NCBI GenBank assembly: GCA_963797475.1
Contig: CAWCPR010000020.1
Span: forward strand, 127,082-191,081
DNA: 64,000 nt
Source of the DNA: CAWCPR01 sp963797475
Lineage (GTDB): Bacteria > Chloroflexota > Anaerolineae > Anaerolineales > UBA4823
Direction: 5' to 3'
Shown here: positions 9,163 to 17,361 of the stretch, one piece after another
Position numbering within the stretch: position 1 is the first letter of the stretch
Layout of the letters: each line of letters begins with the position of its first letter
The notes under the pieces: model-generated
What the model saw: only the letters and a program-made list of their open reading frames with translations
Databases searched by the model: none
What the model was told of the DNA's origin: nothing
Program-made: the position numbers and the translations under genes

Positions 9163-9207
9163 CTGAAGTACAATTGGGCGATACTCGATTACACGAGGAG
9201 TGTTACA

Positions 9208-9861
9208 ATGCGTCTATCGAAATCGCCCAGCCTTTTGTTGATCCTGGTGTTCTTCCTGGCAGCCTGCTCACCAGATCGCGCAGGGGGTGTACCTTTATCT
9301 CCAGCCAATTCAGCCGCGTCTGGGAACCCTGAAAACTCCTCAGGACAACCCACGGATCTCCCTCCGACGCCGTTTTGCAAGTCGGAAAATTTATCGGCTG
9401 AAGTCAGCGCATCCGGCGCAGGGGGAAGTATGAATTTTACACTTCGACTGGTCAATGCGGGTAGCACTGCTTGCATTCTAGAAGGTCCTCCAACCATCTC
9501 CCTGGTCGATAACACCGCCAGCCCGCTCAATATATCGAAAACCTATAATTGCATGGAATGCAATACCGGGGAAAACGAAAGCAATCCTTCAACTTCAGAA
9601 TCGGCTCCACCACTTGTGGGAACTTCAGCGCCGGGGGACGCTCTCAATCGCAGAATTGGACTTGAACCCGGCCAGGGCGTAAATGTGTTCTTGACCTGGC
9701 AAAACTGGTGTGAACCCTTTCCAGATGGAGGTGTCAATATCCAATTGGCCCTTCCAGAAGATGCCGGTATATTGGAGGCTCCCACCAATGTTGTTGTTGG
9801 TGCGAGCTGTGATTCTTCAGGGAACAGCTCTACATTGATCGTCAGCGAATACCGGCAGTAA
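9208..9861 (+). CDS. Lipoprotein with DUF4232-like domain
   Basis: A 217-residue predicted lipoprotein: signal peptide LLLILVFFLAACS with the lipobox Cys near residue 21, then a Ser/Pro-rich linker and a beta-rich domain. The segment SGAGGSMNFTLRLVNAGSTA followed by CILEGPPTISLVD resembles DUF4232, a domain of unknown function common in surface proteins of Actinobacteria and Chloroflexota. Four further Cys residues (including CMEC) suggest disulfides or metal binding. It lies 45 bases behind tatA with a GAGGAG ribosome-binding site and is followed by a hairpin terminator. Function unknown. Confidence 0.75.
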   Translation: MRLSKSPSLLLILVFFLAACSPDRAGGVPLSPANSAASGNPENSSGQPTDLPPTPFCKSENLSAEVSASGAGGSMNFTLRLVNAGSTACILEGPPTISLVDNTASPLNISKTYNCMECNTGENESNPSTSESAPPLVGTSAPGDALNRRIGLEPGQGVNVFLTWQNWCEPFPDGGVNIQLALPEDAGILEAPTNVVVGASCDSSGNSSTLIVSEYRQ

Positions 9862-9880
9862 CCTGTTGATCGCCTGGATC

Positions 9881-9913
9881 AGCGGCCTCTCGAACTCTCG
9901 GGAGGCCGCTTTC
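9881..9913 (+). terminator. Rho-independent terminator after the lipoprotein gene
   Basis: A 9-base perfect stem AGCGGCCTC / GAGGCCGCT (9881-9889 with 9902-9910) and a 12-base loop are followed by a short T run. The stem is strong, the T run weak. Confidence 0.6.
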
Positions 9914-9966
9914 GCGTCTTCAGGAGCCAACAAATCTACGGTTCTAAGCTAAAATATCCTCGTCAA

Positions 9967-10011
9967 CTCCTTGACCGTTAATTCCTTGACCGGCAAATCC
10001 TTGGCCGTATA
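9967..10011 (+). repeat. 15-base tandem repeat, three copies
   Basis: Three direct copies of a 15-base unit (consensus TCCTTGACCGKNAA-like) at 9967, 9982 and 9997. Each carries a TTGACC or TTGGCC hexamer, so the array places -35-like boxes at 15-base steps in front of the membrane protein gene. Confidence 0.7.
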
Positions 10012-10013
10012 AT
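9986..10013 (+). promoter_or_regulatory. Sigma70-type promoter of the MATE/ANKH-like gene
   Basis: TTGACC (9986-9991), 16-base spacer, TATAAT (10008-10013). The -10 is perfect consensus. The coding start at 10051 would leave a leader of about 30 bases with a GAGGAGGA ribosome-binding site. Confidence 0.7.
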
Positions 10014-10050
10014 CCCAGGGCATCCGCTGACAACAGCGAGGAGGATCGGT

Positions 10051-11412
10051 TTGCTGTCAATGCGCCGTGTTGTACATACCTGGTGGCCCTTGGCTGCCAG
10101 TTGGCTGTTAATGGGCGCCGAACTGCCTGCGCTTAGCGCCGTTATTGCTCGCCTGGCAAATCCTGAAATCAGCCTGGCGGCGTATGGAGGCGTTGTTTTT
10201 CCACTTGCGTTGATCGTGGAATCACCTATCATCATGCTCCTGGCAGCTTCCACAGCCTTGAGCAAAGATTGGGATTCCTATGTCAAACTGCGCAGATTCA
10301 TGATGACAGCCGGGTTCTCGCTTACTGTCCTCCATGTAATTGTCGCCTTCACGCCGCTTTACTATGGCATTGTCGAAAAAATTCTCAGCGTGCCGGCAGA
10401 GATTGTCGAGCCGGCCAGAATCGGTTTAATGATCATGACCCCCTGGTCGTGGGCAATCGCTTACCGGCGTTTCAACCAGGGGGTATTAATCCGCTTTGGT
10501 CATTCACAAGCAGTCGGGGTAGGCACCTTTATCCGGCTTAGCGCCGATAGCCTGATTCTCCTGACCGGTTACCTGAAAGGCGATGTCTCTGGCATCGTGA
10601 TCGCCGCTTTTGCGGTGACTTCCGGGGTCGTCTGCGAAGCGGTTTATGCGGGGATTGTCGTGCGTCCAGTGCTGAGGCGAGAATTGAAGCACATCCCGGT
10701 CGTTTCAAAACCAGTGACTTTACGCTCTTTCCTGGATTTCTACATCCCACTGGCGATGACTTCCATTTTGACGATGCTCGCCGATCCGATCGGCAGCGCC
10801 GCTCTCAGCCGTATGCCAGAACCGTTGGCCTCATTGGCAGTCTGGCCCGTTGTTACCGGTTTAATCTTCATGCTTCAAGGACTGGGAGTCGCGTTCAACG
10901 AAGTGGTGATTGCCTTGCTCGATGAGCCCAAATCCAGCCAAGCCTTGAAGCGCTTCACCGTTCTGCTTTCTGGGGTGACAACAGGACTGTTATTAATATT
11001 AGCGACCACGCCGCTGTCGGACACCTGGTTCAGGCAGGTATCTGCATTACCGCCACACCTGGCAGAACTGGCGCGTTTAGGTGTTTGGGTGGCTTTACCG
11101 CTCCCTGCCCTGAGCGCATTGCAGAGCTGGTTTCAGGGCGCCATCTTACATGGACAGCGGACACGAGGAATCACAGAATCGGTACTGATTTATCTTTTTA
11201 CCAGTGCATTAGTATTTGGCGCGGGTGTCTTTTCAGGCCAGATAACGGGTTTGTACATCGGTATTTTGGCGATTGTTCTGAGTGCTTTGGCACAAGATTT
11301 GTGGCTTTGGTACCGCGGCCGGTCTGTCCTGTTGGCAGTAATCCGCAGAGACAACGAACCCCTACAATTCCAACCCCCTGAGGCTGTACTGGATGAAATT
11401 CACGCCCCTTGA
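10051..11412 (+). CDS. MATE/ANKH-like multi-spanning membrane protein
   Basis: A 453-residue protein with about 12 hydrophobic helices, read from a TTG start that follows GAGGAGGA. The arrangement and segments such as GVVFPLALIVESPIIMLLAAS, YRRFNQGVLIRFGHSQAVG (with the RFNQGVLI stretch) and IPLAMTSILTMLADPIGSAALSRMPEP resemble the multidrug/oligosaccharide/polysaccharide flippase superfamily, in particular progressive-ankylosis (ANKH)-like members. It has a duplicated feel: two halves of six helices with a similar loop. A near-consensus promoter and a tandem repeat precede it. The transported substrate cannot be deduced. Confidence 0.7.
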   Translation: MLSMRRVVHTWWPLAASWLLMGAELPALSAVIARLANPEISLAAYGGVVFPLALIVESPIIMLLAASTALSKDWDSYVKLRRFMMTAGFSLTVLHVIVAFTPLYYGIVEKILSVPAEIVEPARIGLMIMTPWSWAIAYRRFNQGVLIRFGHSQAVGVGTFIRLSADSLILLTGYLKGDVSGIVIAAFAVTSGVVCEAVYAGIVVRPVLRRELKHIPVVSKPVTLRSFLDFYIPLAMTSILTMLADPIGSAALSRMPEPLASLAVWPVVTGLIFMLQGLGVAFNEVVIALLDEPKSSQALKRFTVLLSGVTTGLLLILATTPLSDTWFRQVSALPPHLAELARLGVWVALPLPALSALQSWFQGAILHGQRTRGITESVLIYLFTSALVFGAGVFSGQITGLYIGILAIVLSALAQDLWLWYRGRSVLLAVIRRDNEPLQFQPPEAVLDEIHAP

Positions 11413-11448
11413 TTTGGATAAGACCAGCATTTCCTTTACTCAGACATC

Positions 11449-12091
11449 ATGGCCTTAAGTTTGTCGCTCACTTTCTTTCTCAAAGGCCTGGCTTTAGGTC
11501 TGACCGCAGCGGCTTCTCCAGGCCCTACGCAAACTTTCCTGATCGGCCAATCCCTTGCAGGAGGTTGGCGACGGGGAGCCCCAGTCGCTTTCGCACCGTT
11601 AATCAGCGACGGACCGATTATCTTCTTAACCATCCTCGTGCTGGAACAACTGCCGTCTCTATTAATCCGAATCATCAGCCTGACAGGTGGACTCTTTGTA
11701 CTCTATTTGGCATGGGGGCTTTGGCGTCAATGGCTGAATGAACGCGGTCAACAACTTAACGGACGCCTCTATCCAAAATGGTTCAATGAACAGCCGGTCT
11801 GTTTTAATGAAAGGCGTGATGATGAATCTGCTCAATCCAGCGCCATATACATTCTGGATCTTCGTAAATGGGCCAATTCTACTCGCAGGCTTACGCCAAT
11901 CTTTTTTCAGCGGCTTTGTTTTCCTGCTGGGTTTCTACAGCATGCTGGTCGGAGGCATGCTGCTTATTGCCGCCATCTTTCACCAGGCCCGCCGGTTGGG
12001 TCGGCGTCTGGTACGCGGCCTGACTCTGACCAGCATTTTGATCCTCGTCATTTTCGGCGGGATCCTGATCTCTCAAAGCTTCAATCCTTAA
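11449..12091 (+). CDS. LysE-family translocator, interrupted by a frameshift
   Basis: A LysE/RhtB-type exporter (amino acids or other small solutes) split over two reading frames. The first frame gives the N-terminal half (LGLTAAASPGPTQTFLIGQS, then helices to YLAWGLWRQW). From about 11738 the second frame continues with MNLLNPAPYTFWIFVNGPIL, the second family signature, and three more helices to the stop at 12091. One extra base (or two missing) between about 11735 and 11790 explains the break; corrected length would be about 213 residues, typical for LysE. Left uncorrected, the first frame would run on to 12183 with no family similarity. A sequencing error or a recent lesion are both possible. 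Confidence 0.75.
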
Positions 12092-12229
12092 GAAACCGGA
12101 AAGCGACCCTGGTTAGAAACCTGGTTCAATCTGCCTGCAGCGAGGGCAATGTTGTCATGAATATATCCTCGCTCCAATCATGATAAATGTCAGTATAATT
12201 ATCCTAATCGGTTTAGGGGAAGGATAGCT

Positions 12230-14284
12230 ATGACTGACGTCCAGGTGGATTGGCTTAAGGTTGCCCGGTCGGTCCTGCTTTCAAGGTACATGGATCGCCT
12301 GGAAATCGAAAACCTTACCCCACAGGGTAAAGTAAAATACCAGTTCTCAGCGATGGGGCACGAACTGGCCCAGGTCTTACTTGCCCAGGCATTAAATCAC
12401 CCACACGATGGCGCAGGAGTTTACTACCGCTCCAGGCCTTTTATGCTCGCCAGTGGTCTTTGTGCAGCAGAAGCCCTGGCTGCTGGGATGGCCTTGCTCG
12501 GGGGACCCAGCGCAGGCCGGGATGTAGGGGTCGTGTTCAATATGCCGCGCCGGGACGGCATTACTGTTTTACCGGCATCAGGAGATGTCGGCGCGCAATA
12601 CTCTCCGACCGCGGGTTGGGCGCAGGCGATATCCTATCGGAAAAGCGTCCTTCAAGAGGAGGATTGGCAAGGGGCTATCGCCGTAGCGCTCGGGGGAGAT
12701 GGGAGTATCGCTACGAATGGGTTTTGGGCAGCTCTCAATATTGTGACAACTTTAAAGCTCCCCATGTTATTCTTCATTGAAGATAACCAATATGGTCTCT
12801 CAGTCCCCTCCTCCTACCAGACGCCAGGCGGCGATATCGCTGCAAACCTGGCTTCTTTTGGCAACCTGCGAGTAAAAAGCGCCGATGGGACGAACCCAGA
12901 AGAAGCCTGGATGTCAATTTGGGAAGCTGTAACGTACGTGCGCTCTGGCGCAGGCCCGTACTTGCTCAGGATGGAAGTACCTCGCCTGACAGGGCATACC
13001 TTTATTGACGACCAATCCTATAAAAGCCCGGAAACCATCGCAGCTGAGGGAGAACGGGATCCATTTAAGCGCCTGCATGATTTCATGGTCCCCCACCAAT
13101 TGGACTCCAAAGCGTGGGGGCGTATGGAGCGAGAGATCCAGGCTGATCTGGCGCAATCGTTGGCGGAAGCTGAGGCTTTTCCAGAACCGGATTCTTCCGG
13201 AATTGTGCGACACCTTTTTTATGAGGGAGTAGCCCCTATCCAGGGAGGCTTGCGAATTGAAAAAGCCTTGTTTCCTTGCGAGGCTTCATCCTTCCCGGAT
13301 ACAAAAGGGGCTCGCATCAATATGGTCGATGCGATCCGCCGCACGCTTGAGCAGGAGATGGATCAAAATCCACGCATGCTGGTTTTCGGTGAAGATGTCG
13401 GCGTGAAAGGCGGCGTTCACGGCGCTACCCGAGATATGCAGGCCCATTTCGGTCCTCAGCGGGTGTTTGATACTTCTTTATCCGAAGAAGGGATCATCGG
13501 CCGTTCGACCGGGATGGCCCTGGCTGGTCTCCTGCCGGTGCCAGAGATACAGTTTCGCAAATACGCTGATCCTGCCTACGAACAGCTCGCCGACCTGGGC
13601 ACCTTGCGTTGGCGGACGGCAAACAAGTTTGCAGCGCCTGTAGTCGTCCGCATCCCGGTCGGGTTCAGCAAGATCACCGGAGACCCATGGCATAGTATGA
13701 CCGCCGAGGCGGTTTACGCTCACCTCCTTGGCTGGCGGGTTGCCTTCCCCAGCAACGCGCAAGATGCTGTCGGCTTGTTGCGCAGCGCATTACGCGGCGA
13801 CGACCCGACGATATTTCTCGAACACCGCGCCCTGCTCGACACCAGTGAAGGCCGGCGTCCATACCCAGGCGATGGCTACTGCCTGCCATTTGCAACTGCA
13901 GCCAGGCTAATGAATGGCGACGAGTTGACTGTGATTACCTGGGGAGCGATGGTGCCTCGTTGTATGAAAGCTGCCCAGGAATTCTCGGGCAGTATCACAC
14001 TGCTCGACCTGCGTACCATACAGCCCTGGGATCAAGAGTGTGTGCTTGAAAGCGTGCGAAAGACTGGAAAAGTCCTGGTAGTTCACGAAGATACACGCAC
14101 GGCCGGCTTTGCCGGGGAAATCATCGCCACGCTCTCCAGCCAGGTATTTGTATATCTAGACGCCCCAATCGAGCGGTTAACCATGCCAGATGTCCCCATC
14201 CCGTTCAATGTCCGCGCCATGGAAGCGATATTACCGGGTGTTCAACGCATCCACCAAAAAATGAATGAAATTCTCGCTTATTGA
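12230..14284 (+). CDS. 2-oxoacid dehydrogenase E1, alpha and beta subunits fused
   Basis: A 684-residue thiamine-diphosphate enzyme combining both E1 chains of a branched-chain 2-oxoacid (or pyruvate/acetoin-type) dehydrogenase. The alpha part (about residues 1-330) has the ThDP motif ALGGDGSIATNGFW ... DNQYGLSV; the beta part (about 365-684) has INMVDAIRRTLEQEM, FGEDVGVKGGVHGATR, and the conserved SEEGIIGRSTGMALAG and HEDTRTAGFAGEI segments. Most bacteria encode these as two genes; fused forms are known in Bacteroidetes and others. The start ATG follows GGAAGGATAG. No E2 or E3 gene is nearby. It would feed branched-chain or other short acyl-CoA into the oxidation pathways encoded around it. 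Confidence 0.88.
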   Translation: MTDVQVDWLKVARSVLLSRYMDRLEIENLTPQGKVKYQFSAMGHELAQVLLAQALNHPHDGAGVYYRSRPFMLASGLCAAEALAAGMALLGGPSAGRDVGVVFNMPRRDGITVLPASGDVGAQYSPTAGWAQAISYRKSVLQEEDWQGAIAVALGGDGSIATNGFWAALNIVTTLKLPMLFFIEDNQYGLSVPSSYQTPGGDIAANLASFGNLRVKSADGTNPEEAWMSIWEAVTYVRSGAGPYLLRMEVPRLTGHTFIDDQSYKSPETIAAEGERDPFKRLHDFMVPHQLDSKAWGRMEREIQADLAQSLAEAEAFPEPDSSGIVRHLFYEGVAPIQGGLRIEKALFPCEASSFPDTKGARINMVDAIRRTLEQEMDQNPRMLVFGEDVGVKGGVHGATRDMQAHFGPQRVFDTSLSEEGIIGRSTGMALAGLLPVPEIQFRKYADPAYEQLADLGTLRWRTANKFAAPVVVRIPVGFSKITGDPWHSMTAEAVYAHLLGWRVAFPSNAQDAVGLLRSALRGDDPTIFLEHRALLDTSEGRRPYPGDGYCLPFATAARLMNGDELTVITWGAMVPRCMKAAQEFSGSITLLDLRTIQPWDQECVLESVRKTGKVLVVHEDTRTAGFAGEIIATLSSQVFVYLDAPIERLTMPDVPIPFNVRAMEAILPGVQRIHQKMNEILAY

Positions 14285-14304
14285 TTTCTTAAAGGAAGCC
14301 TTTT

Positions 14305-15875
14305 GTGGCCATCGATATCAAAACTCCTTATTCAACTCGCCTGGGAATCGCCGGCGCTGGAACGATGGGCAGCGGGATTGCATTAACAGCGTTATTGGCG
14401 GATATGATCGTAACGCTCTACGATATTTCGCCGGAGATGCTCGAAACCGCAAAAGGCTATATTACGAAACACTTGGAGCGAAAAGATAAAAAGATCAGTC
14501 TGAAGAATTTGACCCTCACGCAAAACCTGGAGGAATTGCGCGGCGCCGGCGTGGTTATCGAAGCGATTCCCGAGGATATTAACCTTAAAGAGAATCTTTT
14601 TAAATCCCTGGACGACATCTGCCCACCGCCAGCGATCCTGGCGACGAACACCAGCACTTTAGCCGTGACGGCCATTGCTTCAATGGTCAAGAAGCCAGGG
14701 CGAGTCGCAGGGATCCATTTTTTAATCCGGCGCCAGTTTTGCCGCTGGTAGAAGTGATCCGTGGCGCTCAAACCGACCTGAGCACGGTGAGATCCCTGGT
14801 TTCGCTGGCAGAGATCCTTCGAAAAACGCCGGTGGTCGCCCGTGATCGACCCGGATTTATCGTAAACCGGATCGCTCGACCCTTCTATGGAGAGGCGCTG
14901 CGTTTGTTGGGAGAGGGGATAACCAGCTACGATATGATCGACCAGGTGTTACGCCTGGGTGGGGGCTTCCGCATGGGCCCATTTGAATTGATGGATTTGA
15001 TTGGGATCGATGTTAACCTGGCTGCCATGCAGTCTATGTACGAGCAGTCGTTCGGTGAGCCTCGTTACAGGCCGCATTTTATTCAGATTCAAATGGTTCA
15101 ACAAAAAACCTTGGGCCGGAAAACCGGCAAAGGATTCTACAATTACAAGGCGCCTTCTTCCACCGATAAACCTGGTCCGCCAAAATTAAGGAAAAATTCT
15201 GGTGAGATCCTTCTTATGGCAGGCGCCTGGAGCCCGGGTCTTTCCGAACTCTGCCGGCAGGGCGGTTATACATTGATCAATGGGGCCGCTGCCCGCCCAG
15301 GCAATCCCCTGTTAGGCATTATCACCATGGGAAGGGCAGATGGATTAGAGAAAAGCATCTCTCAATTGGACCGCAACCTGCCCCCAGAAGTGCCAATCCT
15401 GTGCCAATGTTGTGACGTAACTCTGACAGAGATCGCGACCTGGCTCAAACGACCCGAACGATTGGTTGGATTTGACGCCTTGTTTTTTTCTCACGGGCCA
15501 GTCGCCACCCTGGTTGCCAGCCCAACCTTGACGCCGCGCGCAAAAAAAACCGTGGAAACCTTCGCCAACAGTTTGGGGCGCTTGTGTGCATGGGTCCAGG
15601 ATAGCCCGGCGTTAATTCTGCCGCGCATCGTTTGTATGCTTGCGAATGAAGCAGCATTCGCGGCAGGTGAGGGAGTGGCCGAGATCGATACGATCAACAA
15701 GGCCATGCAGCTCGGGACCAACTACCCAAAAGGTCCGTTGGCCTGGGCGAAAGAAATTGGCTATGCGCAAGTCGTCGCCATCCTGGATCACCTTCACACC
15801 GAATACGGAGAGGAACGCTACCGCTCCGCTCCACTTCTGCGCCGCTGGATGCGCCTTGAGCTCGTTTCCGCTTGA
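14305..15875 (+). CDS. paaH: 3-hydroxyacyl-CoA dehydrogenase (PaaH-like), interrupted by a 1-base deletion
   Basis: A two-domain NAD-dependent 3-hydroxyacyl-CoA dehydrogenase of about 523 residues once corrected. The N-terminal Rossmann motif LGIAGAGTMGSGIA begins near residue 13. The signature should read GIHFFNPAPVLPLVEV, but the T tract at 14717-14722 has six bases where seven are needed, shifting the frame; translation resumes in frame from about 14739 as PLVEVIRG. A second dehydrogenase C-terminal domain lies at the end (GEGVAEIDTINKAM ... GPLAWAKEIG), as in PaaH (3-hydroxyadipyl-CoA dehydrogenase, about 475 residues in E. coli). GTG start with AAAGGAAG upstream. It may serve the phenylacetate pathway encoded 8 kb downstream. 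Confidence 0.85.
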
Positions 15876-15944
15876 TTGCCTCCAATTTCTCCGCCAGCCT
15901 CCCTTCCCCTAAATCCAGCTCTGCTCAAATGCGAATCCCGACTT

Positions 15945-15953
15945 TGCTATAAT
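15945..15953 (+). promoter_or_regulatory. Extended -10 promoter for the DUF58-transglutaminase operon
   Basis: TGCTATAAT gives a perfect -10 with the TGn extension and no clear -35. Transcription would start near 15960, which favours the coding start at 16012 over any ATG at 15958. Confidence 0.55.
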
Positions 15954-16011
15954 TTGCATGCGAGCGGGTGATACGGATTTTTCTGCCTTCCGTATCTGCT
16001 CAGGCGCTTTC

Positions 16012-17361
16012 ATGAAAAATCACTTGCTCAAACGCTATCATGATCTCGAGTCTCGGCTGAGACCCAGGGATGCCGGCGTCCAGATCCACCTGAAAACGCG
16101 TTTGTTGCCCGTTCTCACCCTTTTCCTTCTGGTTCTCCATCTCATATCCCCATTTGACGGATGGCTGGTTCTGCTGTCCGGTTTAAGTGGTCTCTGGTTG
16201 GTCAGTTTCCTTTGGGCCGCCTCTTTAAGCGCAACGCTTTCTTTGCGCCGTGAGATGCGCTATGGCTGGGCTCAGGTTGGCGACCGTCTGGAAGAGCGCT
16301 TTACGTTGGTCAATCGCGGTATGGCGCCAGCACTATGGGTGGAAGTGCTTGCCTATACCAATATGCCAGAATACCAGGTCAGCCGCGTTACCGGCGTCGG
16401 TAGTTTTTCCGAAAACCATTGGACCACCCAGGGTGTGTGCAGCCGCCGCGGATTGTATACGCTTGGCCCTACAGTCCTGCGTACTGGCGATCCATTCGGG
16501 GTCTATACCGTAGAGGTGAGCAGCCAAAAGGTAATTAACCTGATCGTCACACCACCGATCGTGCCTCTGCCCGTAATCCAGGTCTCGCCAGGAGGGCGTG
16601 CGGGAGCAGGTCGGCCGCGACCGGATGCGCCCGAGCGAACCGTCAGCGCTGCAACCACCCGAGAATATAAGCCGGGCGATAGTTTACGTTGGATCCATTG
16701 GCGAACGACCGCCCGGCGAGAAAAACTCTTCGTTCGATTGTTCGAAGGCACTCCTGCCGGAGATTGGTGGATCTTGCTGGATCTGGATCGCTCGATTCAG
16801 GCGGGTGAAGGTCAAACTTCCACCTTAGAACATGGCGTGATCCTGGCTGCCTCCCTGGCGGATCGCGGCCTGCGCCAGGGACGTAATGTTGGCCTGGTCT
16901 TAAACAACCAGAAACTGGCCTGGCTTCCACCTCGCCAGGGCGAGGGGCAGCGCTGGACGATCCTGCGCACGCTGGCTCTCACTCTCCAGGGCGAACGGCC
17001 TTTAGCCGAGCTTCTATCACGCATGATGCCCTCTTTAGGAAGACAATCCAGCCTGATATTAATCACTGCAAACATGCAGCCTGATTGGATCGAAGCTCTG
17101 CTGCCTGTATTACGGAAAGGCGTCGTTCCCACCGTGTTATTGATTGATCCATCTTCATATGGCGGATCCCAAGAAATGGGAAATCTGCCGGCAGTTTTAA
17201 GCCAGCTTGGGATTAACCACAATATCATCACTCGTGAGCTTCTCGACCGCCCAGAAGCTCGCCCGGGCCAGGCAGGACAGTGGGAGTGGCGTATCTCGCC
17301 AACCGGTAAAGCTATCCCCGTCCATAAACCGCGAGATCTAACCTGGAAAGAAGTGTCATGA
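16012..17361 (+). CDS. DUF58 domain-containing protein
   Basis: A 449-residue membrane-attached protein with two hydrophobic helices near the N-terminus (about residues 25-70), then a beta-rich region and the DUF58 core. The hallmark motif is clear: REYKPGDSLRWIHWRTTARR, followed by a von Willebrand A-like fold (WWILLDLDRS). DUF58 proteins are usually encoded with MoxR-type AAA ATPases and transglutaminase-like proteins; the transglutaminase follows here with a four-base overlap, but no MoxR gene is adjacent. The ATG at 16012 is preferred from the promoter position, though its ribosome-binding site is weak. Role probably in cell-envelope maintenance; not established. Confidence 0.85.
   Translation: MKNHLLKRYHDLESRLRPRDAGVQIHLKTRLLPVLTLFLLVLHLISPFDGWLVLLSGLSGLWLVSFLWAASLSATLSLRREMRYGWAQVGDRLEERFTLVNRGMAPALWVEVLAYTNMPEYQVSRVTGVGSFSENHWTTQGVCSRRGLYTLGPTVLRTGDPFGVYTVEVSSQKVINLIVTPPIVPLPVIQVSPGGRAGAGRPRPDAPERTVSAATTREYKPGDSLRWIHWRTTARREKLFVRLFEGTPAGDWWILLDLDRSIQAGEGQTSTLEHGVILAASLADRGLRQGRNVGLVLNNQKLAWLPPRQGEGQRWTILRTLALTLQGERPLAELLSRMMPSLGRQSSLILITANMQPDWIEALLPVLRKGVVPTVLLIDPSSYGGSQEMGNLPAVLSQLGINHNIITRELLDRPEARPGQAGQWEWRISPTGKAIPVHKPRDLTWKEVS

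Noticed and set aside
9967..10011. 15-base repeats as replication iterons
   Set aside because: No replication initiator gene or AT-rich melting region nearby, and the repeats contain promoter hexamers.
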